Origin: Dehalobacter sp. CP
GTDB lineage: Bacteria > Bacillota_B > Desulfitobacteriia > Desulfitobacteriales > Syntrophobotulaceae
DNA length: 64,000 nt
Reading direction: 5' to 3'
Assembly: GCA_009910795.1 (NCBI GenBank)
Contig: VMEE01000091.1
Span: 10,782-74,781, forward strand
Shown: positions 8,194 through 17,257 of the stretch, piece by piece
Layout of the letters: each line of letters starts with the position of its first letter
How positions within the stretch are numbered: the stretch's first letter is position 1
Program-made: the position numbers and the translations under genes
The notes under the pieces: generated by a model
Seen by the model: only the letters and a program-made list of their open reading frames with translations
The model's database searches: none
Told to the model about the DNA's origin: nothing

Positions 8194-8230
8194 ATATTTC
8201 TCTGCTGTTATAAATATGATAGAGAAATAT
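8194..8230. promoter_or_regulatory. Inverted repeat between divergent polysaccharide genes
   Basis: ATATTTCTCT (8194-8203) and its perfect complement AGAGAAATAT (8221-8230) flank a 17-bp spacer that contains TATAAA-like sequence. Its place between the divergent starts suggests an operator controlling both genes. No regulator is identified. Confidence 0.4.
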
Positions 8231-8262
8231 GATTGGACTTGCAAGTCCTGCGGAGGATTAAG

Positions 8263-9489
8263 GTGAATTATGGGAGGACAGAAAATTTCCTGAGTGTGTT
8301 TATGTTTTTGGGTATGATATGCCACGGAATTTTTTTTATCCGAGAGTGGCTTGTCCTGGGTGCTGTCTTGATATTCTACACGATTGCTCACTGGAAACAA
8401 GTTTGTCTTACAACGATCGCCGCCAAAAAAAAATTTCGGAATCCGGTGAGCATTTTTTTGCTACTGAGCCTTTTTTCGCTGGCGGGACTATTTAGTCCAG
8501 TCAGGGCAATTGATGGCTGGCTGGAAGCGTTCCGCTGGATGGTATATTTATCTGCCTATTTGTGGGGAATACAGCTGGCGGCTGCCGGGGAGGCAAATAG
8601 GTTTTTAAACAGAATGATATGGCTGACGATTTTGGCGGTGGTACTGTCCTGGCTGCCCGGAAGTGAAAATATCTGGCTGCCGCCTGGCCCGCCGGAAGAA
8701 GGGCGCTATGCCTTCTGTTTCGGATATCCGAATTCTGCGGCAGCTTTTCTTGGGTGCCAATTAATGGTAATATTGATAAAAAGGGAATTTAACCCATTTT
8801 TCTTGCTGCTGCTGGGAATAAGTATCCTATCCACTGGATCAAGGGCTTCAATGCTGCTGCTTTTGTTGTTTATCCCGATTCTATTGCTAAAAAAGAGAGC
8901 TTTAACTCAAAAGAATATTATACATGTGGATAGCATCAGAACTGTAACCGAAAAGCGTTCTCGGGCGTCAGTCAGAATAATACTTCTTGCTTGTTTGATC
9001 ATTGTCCTATACCCTGCAGTTTCGAGTATACAGGTGCCATTCAGTCATTTATGTTCTTGGACGGATACCAGCATGGCGGAAAGAATTACGTATTACGCTG
9101 ACAGCATCCAGCTTGCCAGGGATGCATATTTTCTGCCGCGGGCGGGAGGGTGGCTCGGTTTTTCCTTTATTCAGACCACCCCTTATTGGACATTGGATAC
9201 CCATTCTTCATTTTGCCGGGTGCTTTTAAATCAGGGGATCATTGCTCTTGTGTTATTAATGCTTTGGGCACGGCAAGGACTCAGGAGTTTTGTCCAGGAC
9301 CTTCGGAATGGAGATGACCTTGGAACGATCTGTACGAAAGCAGCAGCTCTATTTTTGGGACTGCACAGCCTGATTGATGTGGATATGTCTTTTGGGATTG
9401 TCGGCATCTTATTCTGGCTGCTGGTCGGGCTGAATACCGGGGAAAAAGTAGAAAATCAGGACAAGATCAGAACCGCCTTGCTTAGCTGA
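8263..9489 (+). CDS. O-antigen ligase / polymerase-like membrane protein
   Basis: The 408-aa integral membrane protein has about ten hydrophobic segments and a larger outer loop near the C-terminus. That loop (GWLGFSFIQTTPYWTLDTHS, followed by SFCRVLLNQG) resembles the Wzy_C domain of O-antigen ligases and polymerases, which join lipid-linked glycans outside the membrane. The conserved histidine of TLDTHSSF fits the catalytic position in this fold. The start is the GTG at 8263, with GGAGG at 8252-8256; an earlier TTG at 8233 lacks a ribosome site. In a Gram-positive host the product is presumably a wall or capsule polymer. Confidence 0.78.
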   Translation: MNYGRTENFLSVFMFLGMICHGIFFIREWLVLGAVLIFYTIAHWKQVCLTTIAAKKKFRNPVSIFLLLSLFSLAGLFSPVRAIDGWLEAFRWMVYLSAYLWGIQLAAAGEANRFLNRMIWLTILAVVLSWLPGSENIWLPPGPPEEGRYAFCFGYPNSAAAFLGCQLMVILIKREFNPFFLLLLGISILSTGSRASMLLLLLFIPILLLKKRALTQKNIIHVDSIRTVTEKRSRASVRIILLACLIIVLYPAVSSIQVPFSHLCSWTDTSMAERITYYADSIQLARDAYFLPRAGGWLGFSFIQTTPYWTLDTHSSFCRVLLNQGIIALVLLMLWARQGLRSFVQDLRNGDDLGTICTKAAALFLGLHSLIDVDMSFGIVGILFWLLVGLNTGEKVENQDKIRTALLS

Positions 9490-9519
9490 AGCATATGATA
9501 GAAATAATCAGAAGAATCA

Positions 9520-9921
9520 ATGATTATACGGCAAAGGCGGGTCAGGCACATGATGCTTATTTATGGTGTATTGGCGGTAGGTTTGATTATTCTTTGGTTA
9601 TGGGCAGGACAATATGAGTGGGAGCTTCCGGATGCCCTGTCTGAACGGATTGAGGCCTTTGGAACAAACAACACGCGGCAGGTGAAGACAATCACTGACA
9701 ATGCGGTTTTGGCTATTGAGGCCAGGGAATTTGACCATGAGGATATTGAAAAAGAAATTTATATGGTCAGAAAAACGCGAAACAGGCAGGAGGGAATAAT
9801 TGTCAGAATAGATCTGTCGCAGGAGAATGCCAATCTTCCTAAAGACGAGCAGGAAAGAACCAAGACCCGTCTGGAAAGACGTTTTCCTGGCTTGACGGTT
9901 CAGTATACTCAGAAAGGATAA
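9520..9921 (+). CDS. Membrane-anchored protein of unknown function
   Basis: The 133-aa product has one N-terminal membrane helix (about residues 11-29, MMLIYGVLAVGLIILWLWA) preceded by a basic segment, then a soluble, highly charged domain with many E, R and K residues. I recognise no family. It sits 30 bases after the ligase-like gene and 10 bases before comFA, so it probably belongs to the same transcript. A start at the ATG at 9550 is possible and would begin right at the helix. Confidence 0.6.
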   Translation: MIIRQRRVRHMMLIYGVLAVGLIILWLWAGQYEWELPDALSERIEAFGTNNTRQVKTITDNAVLAIEAREFDHEDIEKEIYMVRKTRNRQEGIIVRIDLSQENANLPKDEQERTKTRLERRFPGLTVQYTQKG

Positions 9922-9931
9922 GGACAAAAGC

Positions 9932-11710
9932 GTGCTTTTTTACATTTTAGCCAAAGACAATGGAGAATTCTGTTTTTCTCCGCTGCCTTCTGCGGGCCTA
10001 ATCCTGGGAGGGTGGACGAGGTATTTGAGCCCGGGGTTACCGCTAGGAAAGCTGCTGGCCGTCACTGGAGGGCTGCCTGATAAAAAACCAACAACACAAC
10101 CAGCCACGCAGCCATTTTCACCAGCTCTGCCATCAGCACCAGTTATAGACGGGGACTTTGAAAACAGGCTTGCCCAAAAGCTAACAAATCGGATGAAAAA
10201 AGAAAATATGGGCGTTCAAGAAAAGGTTCGGTGGCAGGATATCAGCCGGGAGGCCTTGCCGGAGGCATTCAATATCGAAGTACTGCAGAATGAAACCATG
10301 TACCAAAAATTCCTGAGAATAGCGGAGGGCAGGCAACTCGCCGAAAATGAGTTTCGGATTGTGGAGAAAAAGCTCGGCGTTAGTACGAAGGAACTTCTGG
10401 GCCTCATGCAAAAAGCTGTGCAGAGTGGAAATGCAGAGTGGCTACCGATTTTTGAACAGGTTCGATCCAGGTATTTCTGCCGGCGCTGCGGAAGCAGTCA
10501 TTATGAAGAATGGCCATCACTGTATGGCGATACATATACTTGCCTTGACTGTCGGGAAATTGGACCGCTCAATTCTCTGCAAATTCTTTTTAGGCTCCAT
10601 TCCGTCGATGTTCCGGGTCAAACACAGGTGGATACGGATAAGTGTAAACCAGAACAAACTGTCCGGAGTTATAGCCTGGAATTTACTTTTGCGCAGGAAA
10701 AGGCAGCCGAAGAGCTTTGGCAGCAGGTGCACCGGCGAAAAGCACAAGAAACGCTGCTTTGGGCTGCCTGCGGTGCTGGAAAAACAGAGGTTTGTTTCCC
10801 TTTGATCGACAGTTTTTTGCGTCAGAAGAAAAAGGTTCTTTTTGCGGCACCCAGACAGGACGTTGTGCACGATGTTCAGCCTCGTTTGCAGAAAAATTTT
10901 CCGGAATACAATATCAAAATTTTAAGCGGAGCGCTGCTGCAGGATATGGAGCCCTCAAAGCTAACCGTCGCAACAACGCATCAAGTTCTGAGATTTTATC
11001 GGGCTTTTCACCTGATTATCCTTGATGAGACTGACGCCTATCCGTATGAAGGAAGCCGCGTCCTGGAATATGGGATCAGACAGGCTTTAAGACCAGATGG
11101 ACAAATTATCTGTCTTACAGCGACACCGTCAGCAGAAATCCTGTTACGGGTTAAGAGCCAGAAATGTGCGATCGTCAGACTCCCTGTAAGACATCATGGC
11201 TTTCCTGTTCCGGTCCCCGAATGGCAAAAAAATAAACTGACCAGGGATCGTTCGCTGGTTGAATTGAAAAAAGTATTGCTGAAATTGATTGCGGACGGTC
11301 CGATTCTGGTCTTTGTCCCCACCGTTGCATTGGTTAAAGAATGGACGGGTGTGCTGAAAATGGCTTTTGGTGATCTGCGCGTGGAGGGAAGCTGGAGCTC
11401 GGATGCTGCGAGGAGAGAAAAGACCGTACTTTTCAGGCAGGGCGATATTAATATTTTTGTCTGTACATCCATTTTAGAAAGAGGCATAACCGTCAAAGGT
11501 GTACAGGTTGCAGTTTTATTTGCGGATCATACGCTCTATGATGCGAGAGCTTTGGTCCAGATGGCCGGCAGAACAGGCCGGAGCGCAGAATGTCCGGTTG
11601 GAAGAGCCGTCTTTATTTATGCCGAACAAACCCAGGCCATGATCCAGGCCAACCGCTGGATTCAGGACCAGAACAGGCTGGCTGAAGAATGGGGATGTTT
11701 GAATGGTTGA
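9932..11710 (+). CDS. comFA: ComFA-like competence DNA helicase
   Basis: ComFA is a cytoplasmic superfamily 2 DEAD-type ATPase that helps pull transforming single-stranded DNA into the cell. The 592-aa product carries a variable N-terminal region, then a four-cysteine zinc finger (CRRC about residue 183, CLDC about residue 206), Walker A AACGAGKTE (about residue 277), Walker B LDETD (about residue 364), the ATPS motif III and the C-terminal helicase motif VQMAGRTGRS. The GTG start at 9932 follows AAAGGATAAGG. Its stop overlaps comFC by eight bases. No other com genes are in the window, so natural competence itself is not shown. Confidence 0.9.
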   Translation: MLFYILAKDNGEFCFSPLPSAGLILGGWTRYLSPGLPLGKLLAVTGGLPDKKPTTQPATQPFSPALPSAPVIDGDFENRLAQKLTNRMKKENMGVQEKVRWQDISREALPEAFNIEVLQNETMYQKFLRIAEGRQLAENEFRIVEKKLGVSTKELLGLMQKAVQSGNAEWLPIFEQVRSRYFCRRCGSSHYEEWPSLYGDTYTCLDCREIGPLNSLQILFRLHSVDVPGQTQVDTDKCKPEQTVRSYSLEFTFAQEKAAEELWQQVHRRKAQETLLWAACGAGKTEVCFPLIDSFLRQKKKVLFAAPRQDVVHDVQPRLQKNFPEYNIKILSGALLQDMEPSKLTVATTHQVLRFYRAFHLIILDETDAYPYEGSRVLEYGIRQALRPDGQIICLTATPSAEILLRVKSQKCAIVRLPVRHHGFPVPVPEWQKNKLTRDRSLVELKKVLLKLIADGPILVFVPTVALVKEWTGVLKMAFGDLRVEGSWSSDAARREKTVLFRQGDINIFVCTSILERGITVKGVQVAVLFADHTLYDARALVQMAGRTGRSAECPVGRAVFIYAEQTQAMIQANRWIQDQNRLAEEWGCLNG

Positions 11711-12425
11711 TTTATTCTTGAAACTTAAAGAAAACGCAGCGCTTTTGTGGTATGAGAAGACAACGTATTGTTTGCTTTGTGGCAATGTATCAGAAGAATC
11801 GGTCTGTCTGATTTGTCAGCAGGCATATTTCTTTCCGAATTTGCCTCGCTGTGGTTCCTGCGGCAAAATTCTTGCAGGGACCAAAACACGTTGCCGAAAT
11901 TGTGAAACAGGAAAGGGGCCGGAAGGATTGGATAAGGTAACCTGTCTGGGTTATTACAAAGGTGCCTGGAAAGAATTGGTCCAGCAGATTAAATATAAGG
12001 GACAGCCATATTTGCTAGCGTCTCTGGCAGAAGTGATCATACCATGGGTTATCCGCTGCTTGCCTCCTCCTGACGCAGTAGTTCCGGTGCCGATGCATCC
12101 GGACAGGCTGGCCCAAAGAGGATTCAATCAAGCAGAAGTGCTGGCCTCAATCATCAGCAGGCAGCTGGCAATTCCTTATCAGAATCTGCTTGACCGAATG
12201 AAGGATACAATTCCTCAGACTACCCTGGGACGCAGGCAAAGGCTGCGGAATCTCCGGGATGCCTTCTCTGTCAAACCTGGTTACAGTGATCTCAGGGAAA
12301 TTGTCTGGCTGGTTGATGATGTTGTGACGACAGGCTCGACGCTGGAAGAATGTGCCGGGGTACTGAAAAAGAATGGGGTAAAGAAAGTCTATGCTTTTTG
12401 TCTTGGCGCGGGTAAAGAAGAATGA
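11703..12425 (+). CDS. comFC: ComFC-like phosphoribosyltransferase-fold competence protein
   Basis: ComFC is needed for DNA uptake and binds nucleic acid. The 240-aa protein has paired cysteines near the N-terminus (CLLC, CLIC, CGSC, CRNC, about residues 20-65) that probably hold zinc, and a C-terminal type I phosphoribosyltransferase domain with the PRPP loop LVDDVVTTGSTLEE (about residues 202-215). The region before it (QRGFNQAEVLA) is also typical of the family. The ATG at 11703 overlaps the end of comFA, indicating coupled translation of the pair. Confidence 0.92.
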   Translation: MVDLFLKLKENAALLWYEKTTYCLLCGNVSEESVCLICQQAYFFPNLPRCGSCGKILAGTKTRCRNCETGKGPEGLDKVTCLGYYKGAWKELVQQIKYKGQPYLLASLAEVIIPWVIRCLPPPDAVVPVPMHPDRLAQRGFNQAEVLASIISRQLAIPYQNLLDRMKDTIPQTTLGRRQRLRNLRDAFSVKPGYSDLREIVWLVDDVVTTGSTLEECAGVLKKNGVKKVYAFCLGAGKEE

Positions 12426-12518
12426 GACAATTTGCCGCAGAAGAATCATTTTTGCAGAAAATTGCAGAATGAAGACAAAAATAGGACCTTCGTACTAATC
12501 GATGGACTGCTCACAATT

Positions 12519-12593
12519 TTATCCACCAATAAAAATGAAAATATACGCCAAAAAGTAAAGTTATCAACATTATCCACAATCTGTTGTGTATAA
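12519..12593. promoter_or_regulatory. Cluster of DnaA-box-like 9-mers
   Basis: TTATCCACA at 12570-12578 is a perfect DnaA box. TGTGTATAA at 12585-12593 is the reverse complement of TTATACACA, which also fits the TTATNCACA consensus. TTATCAACA at 12561-12569 and TTATCCACC at 12519-12527 differ by one base. Three sites lie within 33 bp, two directly abutting. Such clusters away from oriC act as DnaA reservoirs or regulatory sites. No dnaA or dnaN gene is nearby, so this is probably not the origin. Confidence 0.6.
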
Positions 12594-12620
12594 CTTCAAC
12601 AAACCGAAACGCTAGTATCA

Positions 12621-12722
12621 TGTTAACCCTAAATCTCATATATCCTGACAGCAGATTTTTCGCAATACTGCGTTGTCTTGCAGAAAATCTGCTCGCCATC
12701 AAATAAAATTTTAAGGTTAACA
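12621..12722. repeat. Nested palindromic element
   Basis: Three inverted repeats share one centre: the outer TGTTAACC (12621-12628) with GGTTAACA (12715-12722), the middle AGCAGATTTT (12650-12659) with AAAATCTGCT (12684-12693), and the inner CGCA/TGCG around 12661-12672. The perfect ends and symmetry suit a miniature mobile repeat, or a structured RNA. No T-run follows, so it is not a simple terminator. Confidence 0.5.
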
Positions 12723-12851
12723 AGATACTGCTTCTCAGGATGTTTTCAGTTCGTTGAGGTAATAATATCACTAAACAAAGATAAAATATGGCAGGAATTT
12801 AATAAGAAAAGATGAATTATAATACTATATCAGGCGAAAGGGGTTGAGACT

Positions 12852-13382
12852 ATGAATATCAATGTTCGAGGCAAACAAATGAAAATGACGGACGCGTTAA
12901 AGGATTATGTAGAAAAAAGAGTCCGTAAGCTGGAGAAGTACTCCGATGATTTTCTCGATATTCAAGTCATGCTGTCCGTAGAAAAAGAACGGCAGAGAGT
13001 TGAAGTTACTGCCCCGCTAAACGGATTTCTTCTCAGAGGTGAGGAAGAAACAGATGATATGTATTCCTCCATCGACCTGGTAGTGGATAAGCTGGAACGC
13101 CAAATGGAAAAATACCGCAAGCGTATTGGGAAAAAGAGAATAAAATCCACGAAGGAGGAGCCGAGCTATATTCTCGAGGATGATGAAGAAATCTTTGACA
13201 ATAACAGCATCGTTAAAACAAAAAAGTTTTCAGCTAAGCTTATGTCGGTTGACGAGGCAGCGATGCAGATGGACCTGATCGGGCATAATTTTTTTGTATT
13301 TGCCAATGCAGATACGGGGCAGATAAATGTTGTTTACCGGCGTAAACACGGCGGCTACGGCCTACTAGAGCCAGAATACTAA
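12852..13382 (+). CDS. hpf: Ribosome hibernation promoting factor, long form
   Basis: Long HPF binds the 30S decoding region and dimerises ribosomes into inactive 100S particles in stationary phase. The 176-aa length marks the long form. The N-terminal RaiA-type domain (MNINVRGKQMKMTDALKDYV onward, to about residue 100) is followed by a linker and the C-terminal dimerisation domain with the family pattern SVDEAAMQMDLIGHNFFVF and VVYRRKHGGYGLLEP. The start is the ATG at 12852, with AAAGGGG before it. It is followed by a terminator and then secA, a common Firmicutes order. Confidence 0.95.
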   Translation: MNINVRGKQMKMTDALKDYVEKRVRKLEKYSDDFLDIQVMLSVEKERQRVEVTAPLNGFLLRGEEETDDMYSSIDLVVDKLERQMEKYRKRIGKKRIKSTKEEPSYILEDDEEIFDNNSIVKTKKFSAKLMSVDEAAMQMDLIGHNFFVFANADTGQINVVYRRKHGGYGLLEPEY

Positions 13383-13424
13383 AACGGCTGAACGACTCAG
13401 GTTTATTAATCGCATATCCTGAGC

Positions 13425-13457
13425 AAAAAAGTGTCCCGCCTAAGCGGGACATCTTTT
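13425..13457 (+). terminator. Rho-independent terminator after hpf
   Basis: GTCCCGC (13433-13439) pairs with GCGGGAC (13444-13450) around the loop CTAA. An A-run precedes it and ATCTTTTT follows. Confidence 0.9.
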
Positions 13458-13536
13458 TGCTTAGATTGAACCTTCAGTAAGACAGTGATAAAATAATCAT
13501 ATTAAGCACACCGCGTAAGGTGAAAGGTGGACCAAA

Positions 13537-16047
13537 ATGGGTTTTTTAAAGGATTTGATTGATGACAACGCCAGGGATATAAAAAAGTACCAAAAGAAAG
13601 TTGAAAAAATTAATCAGTTGGAACCTTCCATACAGGTACTCTCTGATGACGAACTCAGAGCAAAGACAGTGGAATTCAAAGAAAGACTGGAACAGGGTGA
13701 GACGCTGGATGATCTTTTGCCGGAAGCCTTTGCTGTCGTCAGGGAGGCTTCGAAAAGAGTTCTCGGACAGCGGCACTATGATGTTCAGCTTATAGGCGGA
13801 ATGGTCCTTCACGATGGAAGGATCGCCGAAATGAAGACCGGGGAAGGCAAAACGCTGGTTGCAACCTTGCCTACGTATTTAAATGCCTTAACCGGCTTGG
13901 GCGTCCATGTTGTGACGGTTAACGATTATCTTGCTACCCGTGACGCCAACTGGATGGGCCAGGTGTATGACTTTCTTGGTTTGTCCGTCGGGCTGATTGT
14001 TCATGGTCTGACACACGAACAGCGGCGGACAAGCTATAACGCCGACATTACGTACGGCACGAACAATGAATTCGGATTTGACTATCTGAGAGACAATATG
14101 TCCGTCAATCCTGCCGCTGTCGTCCAGCGGGAGCTCCATTATGCCATCGTGGACGAAGTAGACTCGATTCTGATCGATGAAGCGAGGACGCCATTAATCA
14201 TTTCCGGAGAAGCTGATAAGCCCACTGAACTGTACTTCCGGGTTGCGAAGGTTGTCCCCCGCCTTAAGCCGGAGGAAGACTATCATGTCAATGAAAAGGA
14301 CAGAGTTGTAACGCTGACGGAGAATGGGGTATCTAGGGTTGAAACAATGCTCGGGGTGGATAACTTATACGATGACCTACACAATGAAGTTGCGCATCAC
14401 GTCAATCAGGCTTTGAAAGCGCATACCCTGTTCAAGCTTGACCGTGACTATGTGGTGAAAGACGGTCAGGTCATTATTGTCGATGAATTTACGGGCCGCT
14501 TAATGTTTGGGCGCAGGTACAGCGAGGGACTCCACCAGGCGATTGAAGCCAAGGAAAATGTCAAGATTGAGCGGGAATCTCAGACGCTGGCAACCATTAC
14601 GTTTCAAAACTTTTTTCGGATGTTTAAGAAACTTGGTGGCATGACCGGTACCGCGAAGACGGAAGAGCAGGAATTTATTAATATTTACAGGTTGGACGTC
14701 GTAGAAGTCCCCACGAATCTTCCGATGGTCAGACAGGATCTGCCTGATGTTATCTATAGGACGGAAGAAGGCAAGTTTAACGCCGTAGTCAACGACATTT
14801 CGGAAAAGAATGCCAAAGGCCAGCCAGTACTTGTCGGAACGATTTCGATTGAAAAATCCGAGAAGCTCAGCGACATGCTGAAAAAGAAAGGTGTTCCGCA
14901 TCAGGTGCTGAACGCTAAGTTTCATGAACTTGAAGCCCAGATCGTTGCCAAGGCGGGGGAACAGGGTATGGTAACCATTGCAACCAATATGGCAGGCAGA
15001 GGAACAGATATTGTTCTTGGGGAAGGCGTAAAGGAACTTGGCGGACTGCATATCATTGGCACGGAAAGACATGAATCCCGCCGGATTGACAATCAGCTGA
15101 GAGGACGTTCCGGCCGTCAAGGTGACCCGGGGTCTTCCCAGTTCTATATTTCGCTTGACGATGATTTGATGCGGCTCTTCGGCGGTGACAATATTGCCGG
15201 GCTAATGGACAAACTGGGTATGGACGACAGTGTTCCTGTCGAATCCAAAATTGTCAGCCGCAGTATTGAAACAGCCCAGAAGAGAGTCGAGGGCAGAAAC
15301 TTTGACATCCGCAAACACGTGCTGAATTATGACGATGTTATGAACAAGCAGCGTGAGATTATTTACTCGCAGCGCAGATCCGTTCTGACAGGAGAAAACC
15401 TGAAAGAACAGGTAATGGATATGATCGAAAAAGTCATTGCCGACACCACAGCGCGTTACAGCGGAAATAGCCCGTATCCGGAAGAATGGGATCTGGTCAG
15501 TTTTCTGGACTATGTCGACAATGTCATTCTTCCTGATCATGACTTTACCCCCGAACAGATTAGCAATTTAGCCAAAGAAGAAGTTGAAGAACTATTGACC
15601 GACAGGGTGCATGAACTGTACGAGATCAGGGAATCCCAGTTCGGTTCGGACCTGATGCGCCAAATTGAAAGAGCAGTGGCTCTGCAGGTTGTAGATACCC
15701 GCTGGAAGGAACATCTTGACGCGATGGACAGCCTCCGGGAAGGGATTGGCTTAAGAGCTTACGGACAGCGCGATCCGCTCCTTGAATACAAGAATGAAGC
15801 CTTTGATATGTTCCAGGGTATGGTAGAATCCATCCAGGAGGACGTTTCGACTTATATCTTAAGAGTAACACCTCGGATTACGACGCAACTTCCGGAACAG
15901 GCGCAAAAAGTCTCCGAGAACCGTTATGAGGAAGAACAGGAGCAGGTCAAGAAGCCCCGCAAAATTGGGGAACATATTGGCCGCAATGATCCCTGCCCGT
16001 GCGGAAGTGGGAAGAAATATAAGAAATGTTGCGGAATCAACAGCTAA
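13537..16047 (+). CDS. secA: Preprotein translocase ATPase SecA
   Basis: SecA is the cytoplasmic motor that pushes unfolded preproteins through SecYEG. The 836-aa protein shows Walker A MKTGEGKT (about residues 101-108), the DEAD-like Walker [16 protein letters not shown], the preprotein cross-linking domain, nucleotide-binding domain 2 with [10 protein letters not shown] and [11 protein letters not shown], the helical wing, and a C-terminal SEC-C zinc finger with [13 protein letters not shown]. The length is normal. The ATG at 13537 follows AAAGGTGG. The secG partner lies at 53.9 kb in this window. Confidence 0.98.
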   Translation: MGFLKDLIDDNARDIKKYQKKVEKINQLEPSIQVLSDDELRAKTVEFKERLEQGETLDDLLPEAFAVVREASKRVLGQRHYDVQLIGGMVLHDGRIAEMKTGEGKTLVATLPTYLNALTGLGVHVVTVNDYLATRDANWMGQVYDFLGLSVGLIVHGLTHEQRRTSYNADITYGTNNEFGFDYLRDNMSVNPAAVVQRELHYAIVDEVDSILIDEARTPLIISGEADKPTELYFRVAKVVPRLKPEEDYHVNEKDRVVTLTENGVSRVETMLGVDNLYDDLHNEVAHHVNQALKAHTLFKLDRDYVVKDGQVIIVDEFTGRLMFGRRYSEGLHQAIEAKENVKIERESQTLATITFQNFFRMFKKLGGMTGTAKTEEQEFINIYRLDVVEVPTNLPMVRQDLPDVIYRTEEGKFNAVVNDISEKNAKGQPVLVGTISIEKSEKLSDMLKKKGVPHQVLNAKFHELEAQIVAKAGEQGMVTIATNMAGRGTDIVLGEGVKELGGLHIIGTERHESRRIDNQLRGRSGRQGDPGSSQFYISLDDDLMRLFGGDNIAGLMDKLGMDDSVPVESKIVSRSIETAQKRVEGRNFDIRKHVLNYDDVMNKQREIIYSQRRSVLTGENLKEQVMDMIEKVIADTTARYSGNSPYPEEWDLVSFLDYVDNVILPDHDFTPEQISNLAKEEVEELLTDRVHELYEIRESQFGSDLMRQIERAVALQVVDTRWKEHLDAMDSLREGIGLRAYGQRDPLLEYKNEAFDMFQGMVESIQEDVSTYILRVTPRITTQLPEQAQKVSENRYEEEQEQVKKPRKIGEHIGRNDPCPCGSGKKYKKCCGINS

Positions 16048-16055
16048 ATAAAATG

Positions 16056-16084
16056 TTGACAAAACAGATTTGTTTTACTTTAAT
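16056..16084 (+). promoter_or_regulatory. Sigma-A promoter for prfB
   Basis: TTGACA (16056-16061) and TTTAAT (16079-16084) are separated by 17 bp. They lie between the secA stop and the prfB start, so prfB can be transcribed independently of secA. Confidence 0.6.
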
Positions 16085-16116
16085 AACAGTGGAAAAAATA
16101 ATCTAGGGGTGGAAAA

Positions 16117-17224
16117 ATGCTTGCCGATTGGAAAAAAGAAATTGAGAATCTAAAAATGCGTTTAGCAGATTTGAGGGTTTCCCTTTGACGTTGCTGGCCG
16201 TCAGATAAAGATTGCCAAGCTTGAGGACGAACTCAACAAACCCGGTTTCTGGGATGATCCTTCTTCAGCGCAAAAAGTCATGCAGGAATTGACCCGTGAG
16301 AAGGATAAGGTGACGGTCCATCAACAGCTCCAGGATCAGATCGAGGACATCGCTGCACTTTGGGAGCTGGCTGTGGAGGAAGACGATATTTCTTTGGAAT
16401 CGGAAATTGAAAACACCATTGTTAAATTGAAAAACCAGTTTGCTGATTTGGAACTAGAGATTTTGCTCAGCGGACCTTATGACCGTAATAATGCGATCAT
16501 TACCCTGCACTCCGGCGCAGGTGGGACAGAATCCCAAGATTGGGTGCAGATGCTGTACAGGATGTATGTTCGCTGGGGTGAACGCCGGGGATTTAAAGTC
16601 GAGACACTCGATCTTCTCCCGGGAGAAGAAGCAGGTATTAAAAGTGCGACATTTTCATTGGCTGGGGAGAATGCTTACGGCTACGCCAAGTGTGAGAAAG
16701 GGGTACACCGTCTGGTGCGTATCTCTCCTTTTGATGCCTCCGGACGGCGGCATACTTCCTTTGCCTCCGTCGATGTGATTCCTGAAGTCACTGATGATGC
16801 AGAGATAACCATTGATGCGGAAGATTTAAAGGTTGACACGTACCGTTCAGGCGGAGCCGGCGGACAGCATGTCAATAAGACGGATTCTGCTGTACGGATC
16901 ACACACCTGCCTACCGGAATTATTGTTCAATGTCAGAGCGAGCGCTCTCAGATTCAGAACAGGGCTTATTGTATGCGGGTTCTTCAGGCTAAACTCTTGG
17001 AATTAAAGAGAAAACAACAGGAAGAGGAAATATCTGAGGTCCGTGGGGAGCAAAATGATATTGCCTGGGGGAGCCAGATTCGGTCTTATGTCTTTCATCC
17101 ATACAGCATGGTCAAAGACCATCGGACCAGCTATGAAACTGGGAATGTCAATGCGGTGATGGACGGGGAAATTGATCCATTCATTTCGACGTATCTTCAG
17201 CATATCGTCGGACAGAATAAATAA
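16117..17224 (+). CDS. prfB: Peptide chain release factor 2, programmed +1 frameshift
   Basis: RF2 reads UAA and UGA stop codons and triggers peptide release. Translation starts at the ATG at 16117 (AGGGGTGG before it) and runs 23 codons to an in-frame TGA at 16186-16188. Moving one base forward at CTT-TGA-C continues the frame as LDVAGRQIKIAKLEDEL without a break, giving 368 aa in total. The codon-recognition tripeptide SPF (in RISPFDASG) and the catalytic GGQ (in GGAGGQHVNK) are intact. Reading only the downstream open frame from 16280 would lose the N-terminal domain. The shift is the known autoregulation of RF2. Confidence 0.96.
16172..16190 (+). promoter_or_regulatory. RF2 programmed frameshift site
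   Basis: The slippery CTT followed by TGA and C (16183-16189) is the canonical RF2 site, with a short Shine-Dalgarno-like GAGGG at 16173-16177 just upstream. Low RF2 lets the ribosome pause at TGA and shift +1. The internal Shine-Dalgarno is shorter and farther from the TGA than in the usual AGGGGG version. Confidence 0.9.
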
Positions 17225-17257
17225 TTCGGAACAAAATAAAGGAGGAACCCTTATACC

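Larger units (their letters stand above)
12426..12851. other. Non-coding stretch between comFC and hpf
   Basis: No gene is supported in these 426 bases. The stretch holds a DnaA-box cluster (12519-12593), a nested palindromic element (12621-12722) and, near its end, a TATAAT at 12818-12823 that is the likely hpf promoter -10 (no good -35). A minus-strand frame across it lacks a ribosome site and crosses the palindrome. Confidence 0.7.

Noticed and set aside
12519..12593. Chromosomal replication origin
   Set aside because: DnaA boxes are present, but no dnaA, dnaN, rpmH or similar origin-linked gene is near and only a few boxes occur.
12511..12771. 86-codon minus-strand frame before hpf
   Set aside because: It covers the DnaA boxes and the nested palindrome, lacks a ribosome site and has biased AT-rich composition.
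16280..17224. prfB starting at the internal ATG at 16280
   Set aside because: It would lack the N-terminal domain; the +1 shift at 16186 joins a perfectly matching upstream segment.
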